Source of the DNA: Streptomyces aurantiacus JA 4570
Lineage (GTDB): Bacteria > Actinomycetota > Actinomycetes > Streptomycetales > Streptomycetaceae
NCBI RefSeq assembly: GCF_000414115.1
Contig: NZ_AOPZ01000314.1
Coordinates: 1 to 32,164, forward strand
DNA length: 32,164 nucleotides
Reading direction: 5' to 3'
Program-made: the position numbers and the translations under genes
Notes under the pieces: model-generated
The model's database searches: none
Told to the model about the DNA's origin: nothing
Seen by the model: only the letters and a program-made list of their open reading frames with translations
Shown here: positions 24,581 to 32,164 of the stretch, one piece after another
How positions within the stretch are numbered: position 1 is the first letter of the stretch
Layout: each line of letters opens with the position of its first letter

Positions 24581-25993
24581 TCAGGCGCTCGCGCCGAGTT
24601 CGCGGACGGCTGCCGCGAACGCGTCACCACGCTTGTTGTAGTTGGTGAACATGTCCATCGACGCACAGGCCGGAGCCATCAGGACGGTGTCCCCCGGCCG
24701 CGCGAGCCGCGCCGCCTGCCGTACCGCCTCGGACATCGCCCCAGTGTCCGTCCGGTCGAGGTCCACGACCGGGACTTCGGGGGCGTGTCGCGCGAGGGCT
24801 TCGCGGATCAGCGCGCGGTCGGCGCCGATCAGGACGACGCCCCGCAGGCGCGCCGCCGCGCCCGCGACCAGCTCGTCGAAGGTGGCGCCCTTGGCGAGGC
24901 CCCCGGCGATCCACACGATCGATTCGTACGCCGCCAACGACGCCTGCGTGGCGTGGGTGTTGGTGGCCTTGGAGTCGTCGACGTACGCGACGCCGTCGAC
25001 ATCGGCCACGTGCTCGATGCGGTGTGCGTCCGGGCGGAAGGCCCGCAGGCCCTCGCGGACCGCCGTGGCCGGCACGCCGTAGGCGCGCGCGAGCCCGGCG
25101 GCGGCCAGGGCGTTGGCGATGTTGTGCGGCGCGGGCGGACGGACGTCCGCGACCTCGGCGAGCTCCTGGGCCTGCTTCTGGCGGTCCGGCACGAAGGCAC
25201 GGTCGACCAGGATGCCGTCCACGACGCCCAGTTGGGAGGGGGCGGGCGCGTTCAGCGTGAAACCGATGGCGCGACAGCCCTCTTCGACGTCGGCCTCGCG
25301 GACCAGGTCCTCGGTGGCTTTGTCGGCGACGTTGTAGACGCAGGCGACCTGGTTGCCCTCGTAGACGCGGCCCTTGTCGGCGGCGTACGCCTCCATCGAG
25401 CCGTGCCAGTCGAGGTGGTCGGGGGCCAGGTTGAGCACCGCGGCGGAGTGGGCGCGCAGGGAGGGCGCCCAGTGCAGCTGGTAGCTGGAGAGCTCGACCG
25501 CGAGGACGTCGTACGCGTCGTCGCCTTCGAGGACGACGTCCACGATGGGCGTACCGATGTTGCCGACGGCCGCCGTGCGCAGCCCGGCCGCGGCCAGGAT
25601 GGACGCGAGCATCTGCGTGGTCGTGGTCTTGCCGTTGGTGCCGGTGATCGCGAGCCAGGGCGCGGCGTCCGGGCCGCGCAGGCGCCAGGCGATCTCGACG
25701 TCACCGACGACGTCGACGCCCGCCGCGGCGGCGGCCGCGAACAGCGGCGAGGTGGGCTTCCAGCCGGGCGAGGTGACGACGAGGTCGGTGCCCTCGGGGA
25801 GCGTCTCGGCGTCGCCGAGACGTGCGGTGATCCCGGCCTCGGCGAGCTCGGCCGCGCGCGCCCGATGCGTCTCGCCGTCGCCGCCGTCCACGACCGTCAC
25901 CACCGCGCCGAGGCCCGCGAGCGCGCGGGCGGCGCTGACGCCGCTCACGCCGAGCCCGGCCACGGTGACGTTCCTGCCCTGCCAGCTGGTCAC
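24581..25993 (-). CDS. murD: MurD, UDP-MurNAc-L-alanine:D-glutamate ligase
   Basis: A 470-residue cytoplasmic ATP-dependent ligase that adds D-Glu to UDP-MurNAc-L-Ala. The N-terminal Rossmann part (VTVAGLGVSGVSAARAL) binds the UDP moiety. The central domain has the P-loop GTNGKTTTT, and the C-terminal Mur ligase domain carries HRIEHV and DDSKATN. The GTG start overlaps the mraY stop (GTGA, 25990-25993). A longer in-frame extension to 26092 runs back into mraY and is rejected. Confidence 0.96.
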   Translation of the reverse strand: MTSWQGRNVTVAGLGVSGVSAARALAGLGAVVTVVDGGDGETHRARAAELAEAGITARLGDAETLPEGTDLVVTSPGWKPTSPLFAAAAAAGVDVVGDVEIAWRLRGPDAAPWLAITGTNGKTTTTQMLASILAAAGLRTAAVGNIGTPIVDVVLEGDDAYDVLAVELSSYQLHWAPSLRAHSAAVLNLAPDHLDWHGSMEAYAADKGRVYEGNQVACVYNVADKATEDLVREADVEEGCRAIGFTLNAPAPSQLGVVDGILVDRAFVPDRQKQAQELAEVADVRPPAPHNIANALAAAGLARAYGVPATAVREGLRAFRPDAHRIEHVADVDGVAYVDDSKATNTHATQASLAAYESIVWIAGGLAKGATFDELVAGAAARLRGVVLIGADRALIREALARHAPEVPVVDLDRTDTGAMSEAVRQAARLARPGDTVLMAPACASMDMFTNYNKRGDAFAAAVRELGASA

Positions 25994-27060
25994 TTGGTGG
26001 CCGCCCACCCTGCGTAGAAGAGTCCGAGTCCGACGATCACGCACATGCCCTGGATGATCCAGAAGCGGACCACGACAAGGACTTCGGACCACCCCTTGAG
26101 TTCGAAGTGGTGCTGGAGTGGCGCCATGCGGAAGACGCGCTTGCCGGTGAGGCGGAAGGAGCCGACCTGGATGACCACGGACATGGTGATCAGGACGAAG
26201 AGGCCGCCGAGGAGCGCGAGCAGCAGCTCCGTACGGGAGCAGATGGCGAGGCCGGCGAGCGCGCCGCCGAGGGCCAGCGAGCCGGTGTCACCCATGAAGA
26301 TCTTCGCGGGCGAGGTGTTCCACCACAGGAAGCCGAAGCAGGCGCCCATCAGCGCGGAGGCCACCACCGCGAGGTCGAGCGGATCCCTGACCTCGAAACA
26401 CGCCTCCGGGTTGGTGAGCGTGTTCGCGTTGGCGCAGGACTCCTGGTACTGCCAGACGCCGATGAAGGTGTAGGCGCCGAAGACCATCACGGAGGCACCG
26501 GTGGCGAGGCCGTCGAGGCCGTCGGTGAGGTTCACGCCGTTCGACATCGCGAGGATCATGAACAGCGCCCAGACCACGAACAGGACCGGGCCGATCGACC
26601 AGCCGAAGTCCGTGACGAACGACAGCTTGGTGGAGGCCGGGGTCTGGTTCCGGTTGTCCGGCCAGTTCAGCGCGAGCACGGCGAAGCCGATGCCGACGAT
26701 GAGCTGGCCCGCCATCTTCGCCTTGGCGCGCAGACCGAGCGAGCGCTGCTTGACGATCTTGATGTAGTCGTCGAGGAAGCCGACGAGGCCCATGCCCGCC
26801 ATCAGGAAGAGCACCAGCAGGCCGGAGAGCGTGAACTCGCCGCCGGTGATGAACTTCGTGAGGAAGTACGCGATGAGCGTGGCCAGGATGAAGGCGATAC
26901 CGCCCATGGTCGGCGTACCGCGCTTGCTGTGGTGCTCGCGCGGGCCGTCGTCCCGGATGAACTGGCCGTAGCCCTTGCGGGCCAGGAGCTTGATCAGCAG
27001 GGGCGTACCGACCAGGGTCAGGAAGAGCCCGATCACACCCGCGAAGAGGATCTGCCTCAT
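25990..27060 (-). CDS. mraY: MraY, phospho-MurNAc-pentapeptide translocase
   Basis: A 356-residue membrane enzyme with about ten helices. It transfers phospho-MurNAc-pentapeptide to undecaprenyl phosphate, making lipid I. The catalytic and Mg-binding motifs FLDDYIKI, NLTDGLDGLATG and PLQHHFELKGWSE are all intact. Its ATG overlaps the murF stop (ATGA, 27057-27060) and its stop overlaps the murD start, so murF-mraY-murD form a tight translational chain. Confidence 0.97.
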   Translation of the reverse strand: MRQILFAGVIGLFLTLVGTPLLIKLLARKGYGQFIRDDGPREHHSKRGTPTMGGIAFILATLIAYFLTKFITGGEFTLSGLLVLFLMAGMGLVGFLDDYIKIVKQRSLGLRAKAKMAGQLIVGIGFAVLALNWPDNRNQTPASTKLSFVTDFGWSIGPVLFVVWALFMILAMSNGVNLTDGLDGLATGASVMVFGAYTFIGVWQYQESCANANTLTNPEACFEVRDPLDLAVVASALMGACFGFLWWNTSPAKIFMGDTGSLALGGALAGLAICSRTELLLALLGGLFVLITMSVVIQVGSFRLTGKRVFRMAPLQHHFELKGWSEVLVVVRFWIIQGMCVIVGLGLFYAGWAATK

Positions 27061-28487
27061 CGGCCGGCGACCTGCCCCTCCGGAGACACGGCGGAGTCGT
27101 CGAGCAGCGCCAGGGCGACCCGCTCGAGACCGACCGATCTGGACGCCTTCACCAGCACGACGTCTCCTGGGCGCAGCTCGCTGCGCAGCAGGTCGATCGC
27201 CGCCTGTGCGTCGGACACGTGCACCGACTCCTCACCCCACGAACCCTCGTTGTATGCGCCCAGTTGGAGCCAGGACGCTTCCCTGCCCCCGACTGCCACG
27301 AGCTTGTTCACGTTCAGCCGGACGGCAAGGCGCCCGACCGCGTCGTGCTCGGCGAGCCCGTCGTCACCGAGCTCGGCCATGTGACCGAGCACCGCCCACG
27401 TGCGCCCTCCCTCGGCCTGTGCGGCTCGGCCCATGGCCGCGAGCGCGCGCAGGGCGGCTCGCATGGACTCGGGGTTCGCGTTGTAGGCGTCGTTGACGAC
27501 CGTCACGCCGTCCGGGCGCTCGGTGACCTCCATCCGCCAGCGGGACAGCGTGCCCGCCTCGGAGAGCGCGAGGGCGATCTCGTCCACGGACATGCCCAGC
27601 TCATGGGCGACGGCGGCCGCGGCGAGCGCGTTCGACACGTGGTGCTCACCGTACAGGCGCAGCCGCACGTCGCCGCACCCGGTGGGTGTGGTGAGCGTGA
27701 AGGCGGGTTGTCCGTTCTCGGTGAGCCGGACATTCTCGGCGCGTACGTCGGCGTCCTCGGCCTCTCCGAAGAGCAGCACGCGGGCCTTCGTACGAGAGGC
27801 CATCGCGCGTACGAGGGGGTCGTCGGCGTTGAGGATCGCGGCGCCGTCGGCGGGCAGCGCCTCGACGAGCTCACCCTTTGCTTGCGCGATCTGCTCGCGG
27901 CCGCCGAACTCGCCGATGTGGGCGGTGCCGACGTTCAGGACGAGGCCGATCCGCGGCGGCGTCAGCTCGGTGAGGTACCGGATGTGGCCGATGCCGCGGG
28001 CGCCCATCTCCAGGACGAGGAACTTCGTCTCGTCGGTGGCGCTCAGCGCGGTCAGCGGCAGGCCGATCTCATTGTTGAACGATCCGGGCGTCCACACGGT
28101 GGGCGCCCTGCGGCCGATGACCTGGGCGACAAGATCCTTGGTGCTGGTCTTGCCGGCGGATCCGGTGAGGGCGACGAGGGTCGCGCCGAGCCGGGCGACG
28201 ACGTGCCGGGCGAGGGCGCCGAGCGCCGTCTGCACGTCGTCGACGACGATCGCGGGCACCCCGCACGGCCGCGAGGCGAGCACGGCGACCGCGCCCGCGC
28301 CGACGACCTGGGCGGCGTAGTCGTGCCCGTCGACGCGCTCGCCCACGAAGGCGGCGAACAGGCCGCCGGGCTGCACCTCACGGGAGTCCATGACGACCGG
28401 CGCCGTCACCTGGACCTGCGGATCCGGTATGTCGTACGTCTGCCCGCCGACAACGGTGGCGATCTCGGCGAGGGAGAGGGCGATCAC
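27057..28487 (-). CDS. murF: MurF, UDP-MurNAc-tripeptide:D-alanyl-D-alanine ligase
   Basis: A 476-residue cytoplasmic ligase that completes UDP-MurNAc-pentapeptide. The N-terminal MurF domain (MIALSLAEIATVVGG ... VMDSREVQPGGLFAAFVG) binds the UDP-tripeptide. The P-loop is GSAGKTSTKD, and the C-terminal domain has VVNDAYNANPESM. GTG 28487 is chosen because AGGGAT lies upstream and the murE stop is only 4 nt away; longer versions overlap murE. Confidence 0.96.
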   Translation of the reverse strand: MIALSLAEIATVVGGQTYDIPDPQVQVTAPVVMDSREVQPGGLFAAFVGERVDGHDYAAQVVGAGAVAVLASRPCGVPAIVVDDVQTALGALARHVVARLGATLVALTGSAGKTSTKDLVAQVIGRRAPTVWTPGSFNNEIGLPLTALSATDETKFLVLEMGARGIGHIRYLTELTPPRIGLVLNVGTAHIGEFGGREQIAQAKGELVEALPADGAAILNADDPLVRAMASRTKARVLLFGEAEDADVRAENVRLTENGQPAFTLTTPTGCGDVRLRLYGEHHVSNALAAAAVAHELGMSVDEIALALSEAGTLSRWRMEVTERPDGVTVVNDAYNANPESMRAALRALAAMGRAAQAEGGRTWAVLGHMAELGDDGLAEHDAVGRLAVRLNVNKLVAVGGREASWLQLGAYNEGSWGEESVHVSDAQAAIDLLRSELRPGDVVLVKASRSVGLERVALALLDDSAVSPEGQVAGR

Positions 28488-28491
28488 AACT

Positions 28492-30012
28492 TCATCCCTG
28501 GGTTTGCTCGATAGCTTCGCGAAGCACTTGGCGGTCGTCGAAGGGACGGACCACACCGGCGATGTCCTGGCCCTGCTCATGGCCCTTGCCCGCGACGAGG
28601 ACGGTGTCGCCGGGTTCGGCGCGGGCGACGGCCGCGCGGATGGCGGCGGCCCGGTCCTCGAACACGGCGACGTCGCCGCGCTCGTGGGCGGGCACCTCTG
28701 CGGCGCCCGCGAGCATCGTCGCGAGGATGGCGAGGGGGTCCTCGCCACGAGGGTTGTCCGAAGTCAGTACGGCGGTGTCGGCGAGGCGCGCCGCGGCCGC
28801 CCCCATCGGCCTCCGCTTGGTCTGGTCGCGGTCGCCGCCGCAGCCGAGCACGATCGTCAGCTTGCCCTCGGTGACCTTGCGCAGCGCGCGCAGGACCGAT
28901 TCGACGGCGTCCGTCTTGTGGGCGTAGTCCACGACCGCGAGGTAGGGCTGCCCGGCGTCGACGCGCTCCAGGCGGCCGGGGACGCCCGGCACCGCGGCGA
29001 TGCCGTCGGCGGCCTGCTGCGGGTCGATCCCGGCGACGGCGAGCGACACGATCGCGGCGAGCGTGTTGGCGACGTTGAAGGGGCCGGCCAGCGGCGACTT
29101 GGCGGTGATCCGCTCGCCCTTGGGGCCGACGGCGGTGAACGTCGAGTCCATCGGGCCGACTTCGACGCCCTCCGCGCGCCAGTCCGCGTCCGGGTGGCCC
29201 TCGGCCGAGAAGGTGGTGACGGCGATCTCGGACTCGGTGACGAGCCGGCGGCCGTACTCGTCGTCGAAGTTGACCACGCCGAGCCGGGCGCGCCGCTTGG
29301 TGAAGAGCTGCGCCTTGGCCCGGAAGTAGTCCTCCATGTCGGAGTGGAACTCCATGTGCTCCGGGCTGAGGTTGTTGAAGACGGCGACGTCGAAGACGCA
29401 GCCGTCGACCCGGCCGAGCACGAGGGCGTGGCTGGAGACCTCCATCGCGACCGCCTTGACGCCGCGCTCGCGCATCACCGCGAACAGCGCCTGCAGATCG
29501 GTGGCTTCGGGCGTCGTGCGCTCCGACTTGATGCGGTCCTCGCCGATGCGCATCTCGACGGTGCCGATCAGTCCGGTGCTGCGGACCTCCTTGAGGCCGC
29601 CCTCGATCAGGTACGCCGTGGTGGTCTTGCCGGACGTGCCGGTGATCCCGATCTGCAGCAGGTCGCGGCCCGGGTGGCCGTACACCGTCGCGGCCAGCTC
29701 GCCCATGACCGCGCGCGGGTCGGCGACGACGAGCACCGGCAGCCCCGTGGCGGCGGCGCGGTCGGCGCCCGTCGGGTCGGTGAGGATCGCCGCGGCGCCG
29801 AGGTCGGCGGCCTGGGCCACGAAGTCGGCGCCGTGCATGCGCGCGCCGGGCAGCGCCGCGTAGATGTCGCCGGGGCGCACCGCGCGCGAGTCGTGGGTGA
29901 TCCCGGTGATGGCGGCGTCCGTGCCCGGGGCGGCGGCCCCCAGCTGATCGGCGAGCTCCACGAGGGGGGTGGCGGAGACCTGGGTCGGCCTCGGCGGTCC
30001 CGGGTAGTTCAC
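28492..30012 (-). CDS. murE: MurE, UDP-MurNAc-L-Ala-D-Glu:diaminopimelate ligase
   Basis: A 506-residue cytoplasmic ligase that adds diaminopimelate to the stem peptide (LL-DAP in Streptomyces). The P-loop is GTSGKTTTAYL, the uracil/MurNAc-binding region has THDSRAVRPGDIYAALPG, and the amino-acid-specificity motif DNPR (TSDNPRGEDP) is the form found in DAP-adding MurE. The GTG at 30012 has AAGGA 7 nt upstream. An in-frame GTG at 30147 with AGGA upstream would add 45 residues. That extension is Pro/His-rich and has weaker third-position GC, so I prefer the shorter start, but the 171-nt gap to ftsI that it leaves makes the longer form possible. Confidence 0.94.
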   Translation of the reverse strand: MNYPGPPRPTQVSATPLVELADQLGAAAPGTDAAITGITHDSRAVRPGDIYAALPGARMHGADFVAQAADLGAAAILTDPTGADRAAATGLPVLVVADPRAVMGELAATVYGHPGRDLLQIGITGTSGKTTTAYLIEGGLKEVRSTGLIGTVEMRIGEDRIKSERTTPEATDLQALFAVMRERGVKAVAMEVSSHALVLGRVDGCVFDVAVFNNLSPEHMEFHSDMEDYFRAKAQLFTKRRARLGVVNFDDEYGRRLVTESEIAVTTFSAEGHPDADWRAEGVEVGPMDSTFTAVGPKGERITAKSPLAGPFNVANTLAAIVSLAVAGIDPQQAADGIAAVPGVPGRLERVDAGQPYLAVVDYAHKTDAVESVLRALRKVTEGKLTIVLGCGGDRDQTKRRPMGAAAARLADTAVLTSDNPRGEDPLAILATMLAGAAEVPAHERGDVAVFEDRAAAIRAAVARAEPGDTVLVAGKGHEQGQDIAGVVRPFDDRQVLREAIEQTQG

Positions 30013-30183
30013 GGGAGCGTCCTTCTGGGTGGTGTGGGACTGATCAGCGTGTGGCACGGCGGTGAGCGTACCGGGCGCAGCCCGTTCCAAGCGAAGCGGG
30101 CGGTGTGGCGGGGGGCGGTTCCCCGGGTCGGGGGTGATGGTCGTCACGGGCTTTTCCTGTTCGGATCTCCGCTGTGGGCGGCC

Positions 30184-32164
30184 CTACCTGCCGTTCGGCG
30201 GGCGGCCGGGGGTCTCCGGCCGGCCGGGGTCGAACGTCACCGGCAGCCGTGCCGGGGCCTTGCCGGTGGGCGGTGCCTGCAGCGTCTTGAGGGCGAACTG
30301 CATGACCTTCTTGTAGATGGGGCCGCAGATCTGGCCGCCGAAGTAGCTGCCCTTCGTGGCGTTCTGGATGGCGCAGTAGACGGTGACGCGCGGCTTGTCG
30401 GCGGGGGCGAAGCCGGCGAAGGACGAGGTGTAGCCGCGGTAGCGGCCGGTTTTCGGGTCGACGCGGTTGGCCGTGCCGGTCTTGCCCGCGACGCGGTAGC
30501 CGGGGATGCGGGCCTTGGTTCCGGTGCCTTCCTCGTCGTCGACGACGGACTCCAGCATCTGCGCGAGGGTCCGCGCGGTCTTGGTGCTGACGACGCGGGT
30601 CTTCTTCGGCGCGGGCGCGGGCGTGAAGCGGCCGTCGGGGCCCTTGGTGCCGCGCACCAGGGTCGGCTCGACGCGTACGCCGCCGTTGGCGATGGTCGAG
30701 TACACGGACGCGGCCTGCATCGCGTTGATGGACACGCCCTGGCCGAAGGGGATCGTGAACTGCTGGGAGGTCGACCACTTCTCGGGCGGCGCGAGGATGC
30801 CGGAGGTCTCGCCGGGGAAGCCGAGGCCGGTCTCCTTGCCGAGGCCGAACTTCCGCAGGTACGAGTGGAGGACCTTGTTGGCCTGCTTCTGCGTCTTGCC
30901 GAGTTCGCCGGTGGCCAGGATGGTGCCGATGTTGCTGGACTTGGCGAGCACGCCGTTGAGCGTGAGGTACCAGGTCGGGTGGTCGATGTCGTCCTGGAAG
31001 AGGCGGTCGCCGCGGTGCAGGCGGTTGGGCACCGTCACGCGGGTGCCGGGGGTGGCGGCGTTCTCCTCCAGGACGGCGGCCATCGACATGACCTTGGCGG
31101 TGGAGCCGGGCTCGAAGGCGTCCTGGAGCGCGGCGTTGCCGAGGCTCGTGCTCTGGGCCTGCGAGAGGTCGTTGGGGTCGAAGCCGGGCGCGTTGGCCAT
31201 GGCGAGGACCTCGCCGGTCCGGGTGTCCTGCACTATCACGTAGCCGCGGTCCGCGTTGGACTTCCTGACCTGCTCGGTGATGGCGTCCTGCGCGGCCCAC
31301 TGGATGTCGCGGTCGATGGTCAGCTCGACGTCCGAGCCGGGCACGGCGGGCTTCTCCGACCTGCCGGCGGTGGGCACCTGCCGGCCGCCGGACTGGGCGT
31401 AGCGGATCTCGCCCTGCTTGCCCGCGAGTTCCTTGTTGAGCTGCTGCTCGACACCGCCGCCGCCCTTGCCGTCGGCGTTGACCCAGCCCAGTATCCCGGC
31501 GGCCAGGCCGTCGTTGGGGTACACGCGCTTGCTGGTGGGCACGGCGAGGACGCCCGCGAGGACGTTGACCGCCTTGGGGTCGGCGCTCGCCTTCTCCGCG
31601 AGGGTGGCGCGCAGGTCCTTGATCTGCTTCCAGACCTGCGGGGTCTCCCGGCGGGCCAGCAGGGTGAAGCGCGTCTTCGGGGTGCGGAGCTTCTGCGCGA
31701 GCTTGTCGGCGTCCTCGCCGAGGATCGGCGCGAGCAGCCCCGCGGCCTGCTCGGGCGCGTCGCCGATCTTCGTCTCCTTCGGCGTGAAGAGCGTGGGGTC
31801 GGCGGTGATGTCGTACGCGTCCACGCTGGTGGCGAGTTCGACGCCGCCGCGGTCGGTGATGGCGCCGCGCTCGGCGGCCAGCTTGTGGCTGGAGTACCGG
31901 TTCTTCTCGGCCTTGGCCGCGTACGCGTCGGCGTCCACGGCCTGCACCTGGAACAGCCGCACCACGAAGGCCAGCATCACCAGGGTCAGGCCGAGGCTGA
32001 CCATGCGCAGCCGGGGCCGGGGGCTGCCCAGGCGGATGGTCTTGGGCTTGCCGGGCCTGGGTGGCCTGGGCGCGGACGGGCGGGGGCCGCGCGCGGTGGG
32101 CGGGCGTGGTCCCGGTCCGGGCCTGCGGCGGCCCGCGGGGCGCTCGGGGCGTGCCGGGCCGGGG
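30184..32164 (-). CDS. ftsI: FtsI, septal penicillin-binding protein 3 (5' end beyond window)
   Basis: The frame runs to the right edge without its start, giving about 660 residues. A Pro/Arg-rich cytoplasmic stretch leads to one membrane helix (around VSLGLTLVMLAFVVRLF). A PBP dimerisation domain follows (ERGAITDRGGVELATS), then the class B transpeptidase domain. The active site is complete: SxxK as STAK (Ser codon at 31102-31104), SSN in AKSSNIGTI, and KTG in VAGKTGTANRV. It cross-links septal peptidoglycan made by FtsW and is a beta-lactam target. The 3' end is followed by murE. The missing start and ftsL are expected to lie just beyond the window. Confidence 0.97.
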   Translation of the reverse strand, partial: PGPARPERPAGRRRPGPGPRPPTARGPRPSAPRPPRPGKPKTIRLGSPRPRLRMVSLGLTLVMLAFVVRLFQVQAVDADAYAAKAEKNRYSSHKLAAERGAITDRGGVELATSVDAYDITADPTLFTPKETKIGDAPEQAAGLLAPILGEDADKLAQKLRTPKTRFTLLARRETPQVWKQIKDLRATLAEKASADPKAVNVLAGVLAVPTSKRVYPNDGLAAGILGWVNADGKGGGGVEQQLNKELAGKQGEIRYAQSGGRQVPTAGRSEKPAVPGSDVELTIDRDIQWAAQDAITEQVRKSNADRGYVIVQDTRTGEVLAMANAPGFDPNDLSQAQSTSLGNAALQDAFEPGSTAKVMSMAAVLEENAATPGTRVTVPNRLHRGDRLFQDDIDHPTWYLTLNGVLAKSSNIGTILATGELGKTQKQANKVLHSYLRKFGLGKETGLGFPGETSGILAPPEKWSTSQQFTIPFGQGVSINAMQAASVYSTIANGGVRVEPTLVRGTKGPDGRFTPAPAPKKTRVVSTKTARTLAQMLESVVDDEEGTGTKARIPGYRVAGKTGTANRVDPKTGRYRGYTSSFAGFAPADKPRVTVYCAIQNATKGSYFGGQICGPIYKKVMQFALKTLQAPPTGKAPARLPVTFDPGRPETPGRPPNGR

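Overview
This 32 kb window comes from the chromosome of a Streptomyces or a very close relative. The GC content is very high, almost every real gene ends its codons in G or C, and GTG starts are common. The right two thirds reads in Streptomyces dcw (division and cell wall) order: ftsI, murE, murF, mraY, murD, ftsW, murG, ftsQ, ftsZ, pgeF, yggS, sepF, sepG, divIVA, all on the minus strand, followed by a convergent ileS. Names rest on recognised motifs and gene order; no database search was possible.

Left region (1-11720). After the last codons of an unidentified gene come a membrane-anchored thioredoxin-fold protein, a Tat-exported PhoD phosphatase and a membrane Ser/Thr kinase (all plus). 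Next are a dienelactone-hydrolase-like protein (minus), an MscS-type channel (plus) and a Na+/H+ antiporter (minus). A minus-strand group follows: ddbA (DksA zinc finger joined to a histone-H1-like tail), lspA, rluD and a GNAT acetyltransferase. phoD, the kinase, mscS and rluD each have a -10-like hexamer 6-7 nt before the start codon and no convincing Shine-Dalgarno sequence, which suggests leaderless transcripts.

Middle (11721-15942). A divergent promoter region separates ddbA from a small DUF1059 gene. Then comes a T-box leader with an Ile AUC specifier that appears to control ileS by sequestering its ribosome binding site. The ileS product is an IleRS2-type enzyme whose HIGH motif reads GAHH, the swapped signature linked to mupirocin hyper-resistance. 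Two strong hairpin terminators separate convergent ileS and divIVA.

Right region (15943-32164). murE, murF, mraY, murD, ftsW and murG make the lipid II precursor and, together with ftsI and ftsW, build septal wall. ftsZ, ftsQ, sepF, sepG and divIVA set up the Z ring and polar growth. Many neighbours are coupled by 4-nt GTGA or ATGA overlaps. ftsZ has its own 275-nt control region with a good promoter, an inverted repeat and three GACAC (WhiA-type) motifs. ftsI runs off the right edge.

I see no mobile element, CRISPR array, phage, tRNA or rRNA. This is a conserved core region; the novel interest lies in regulatory details and a few unusual proteins rather than in a wholly new system.
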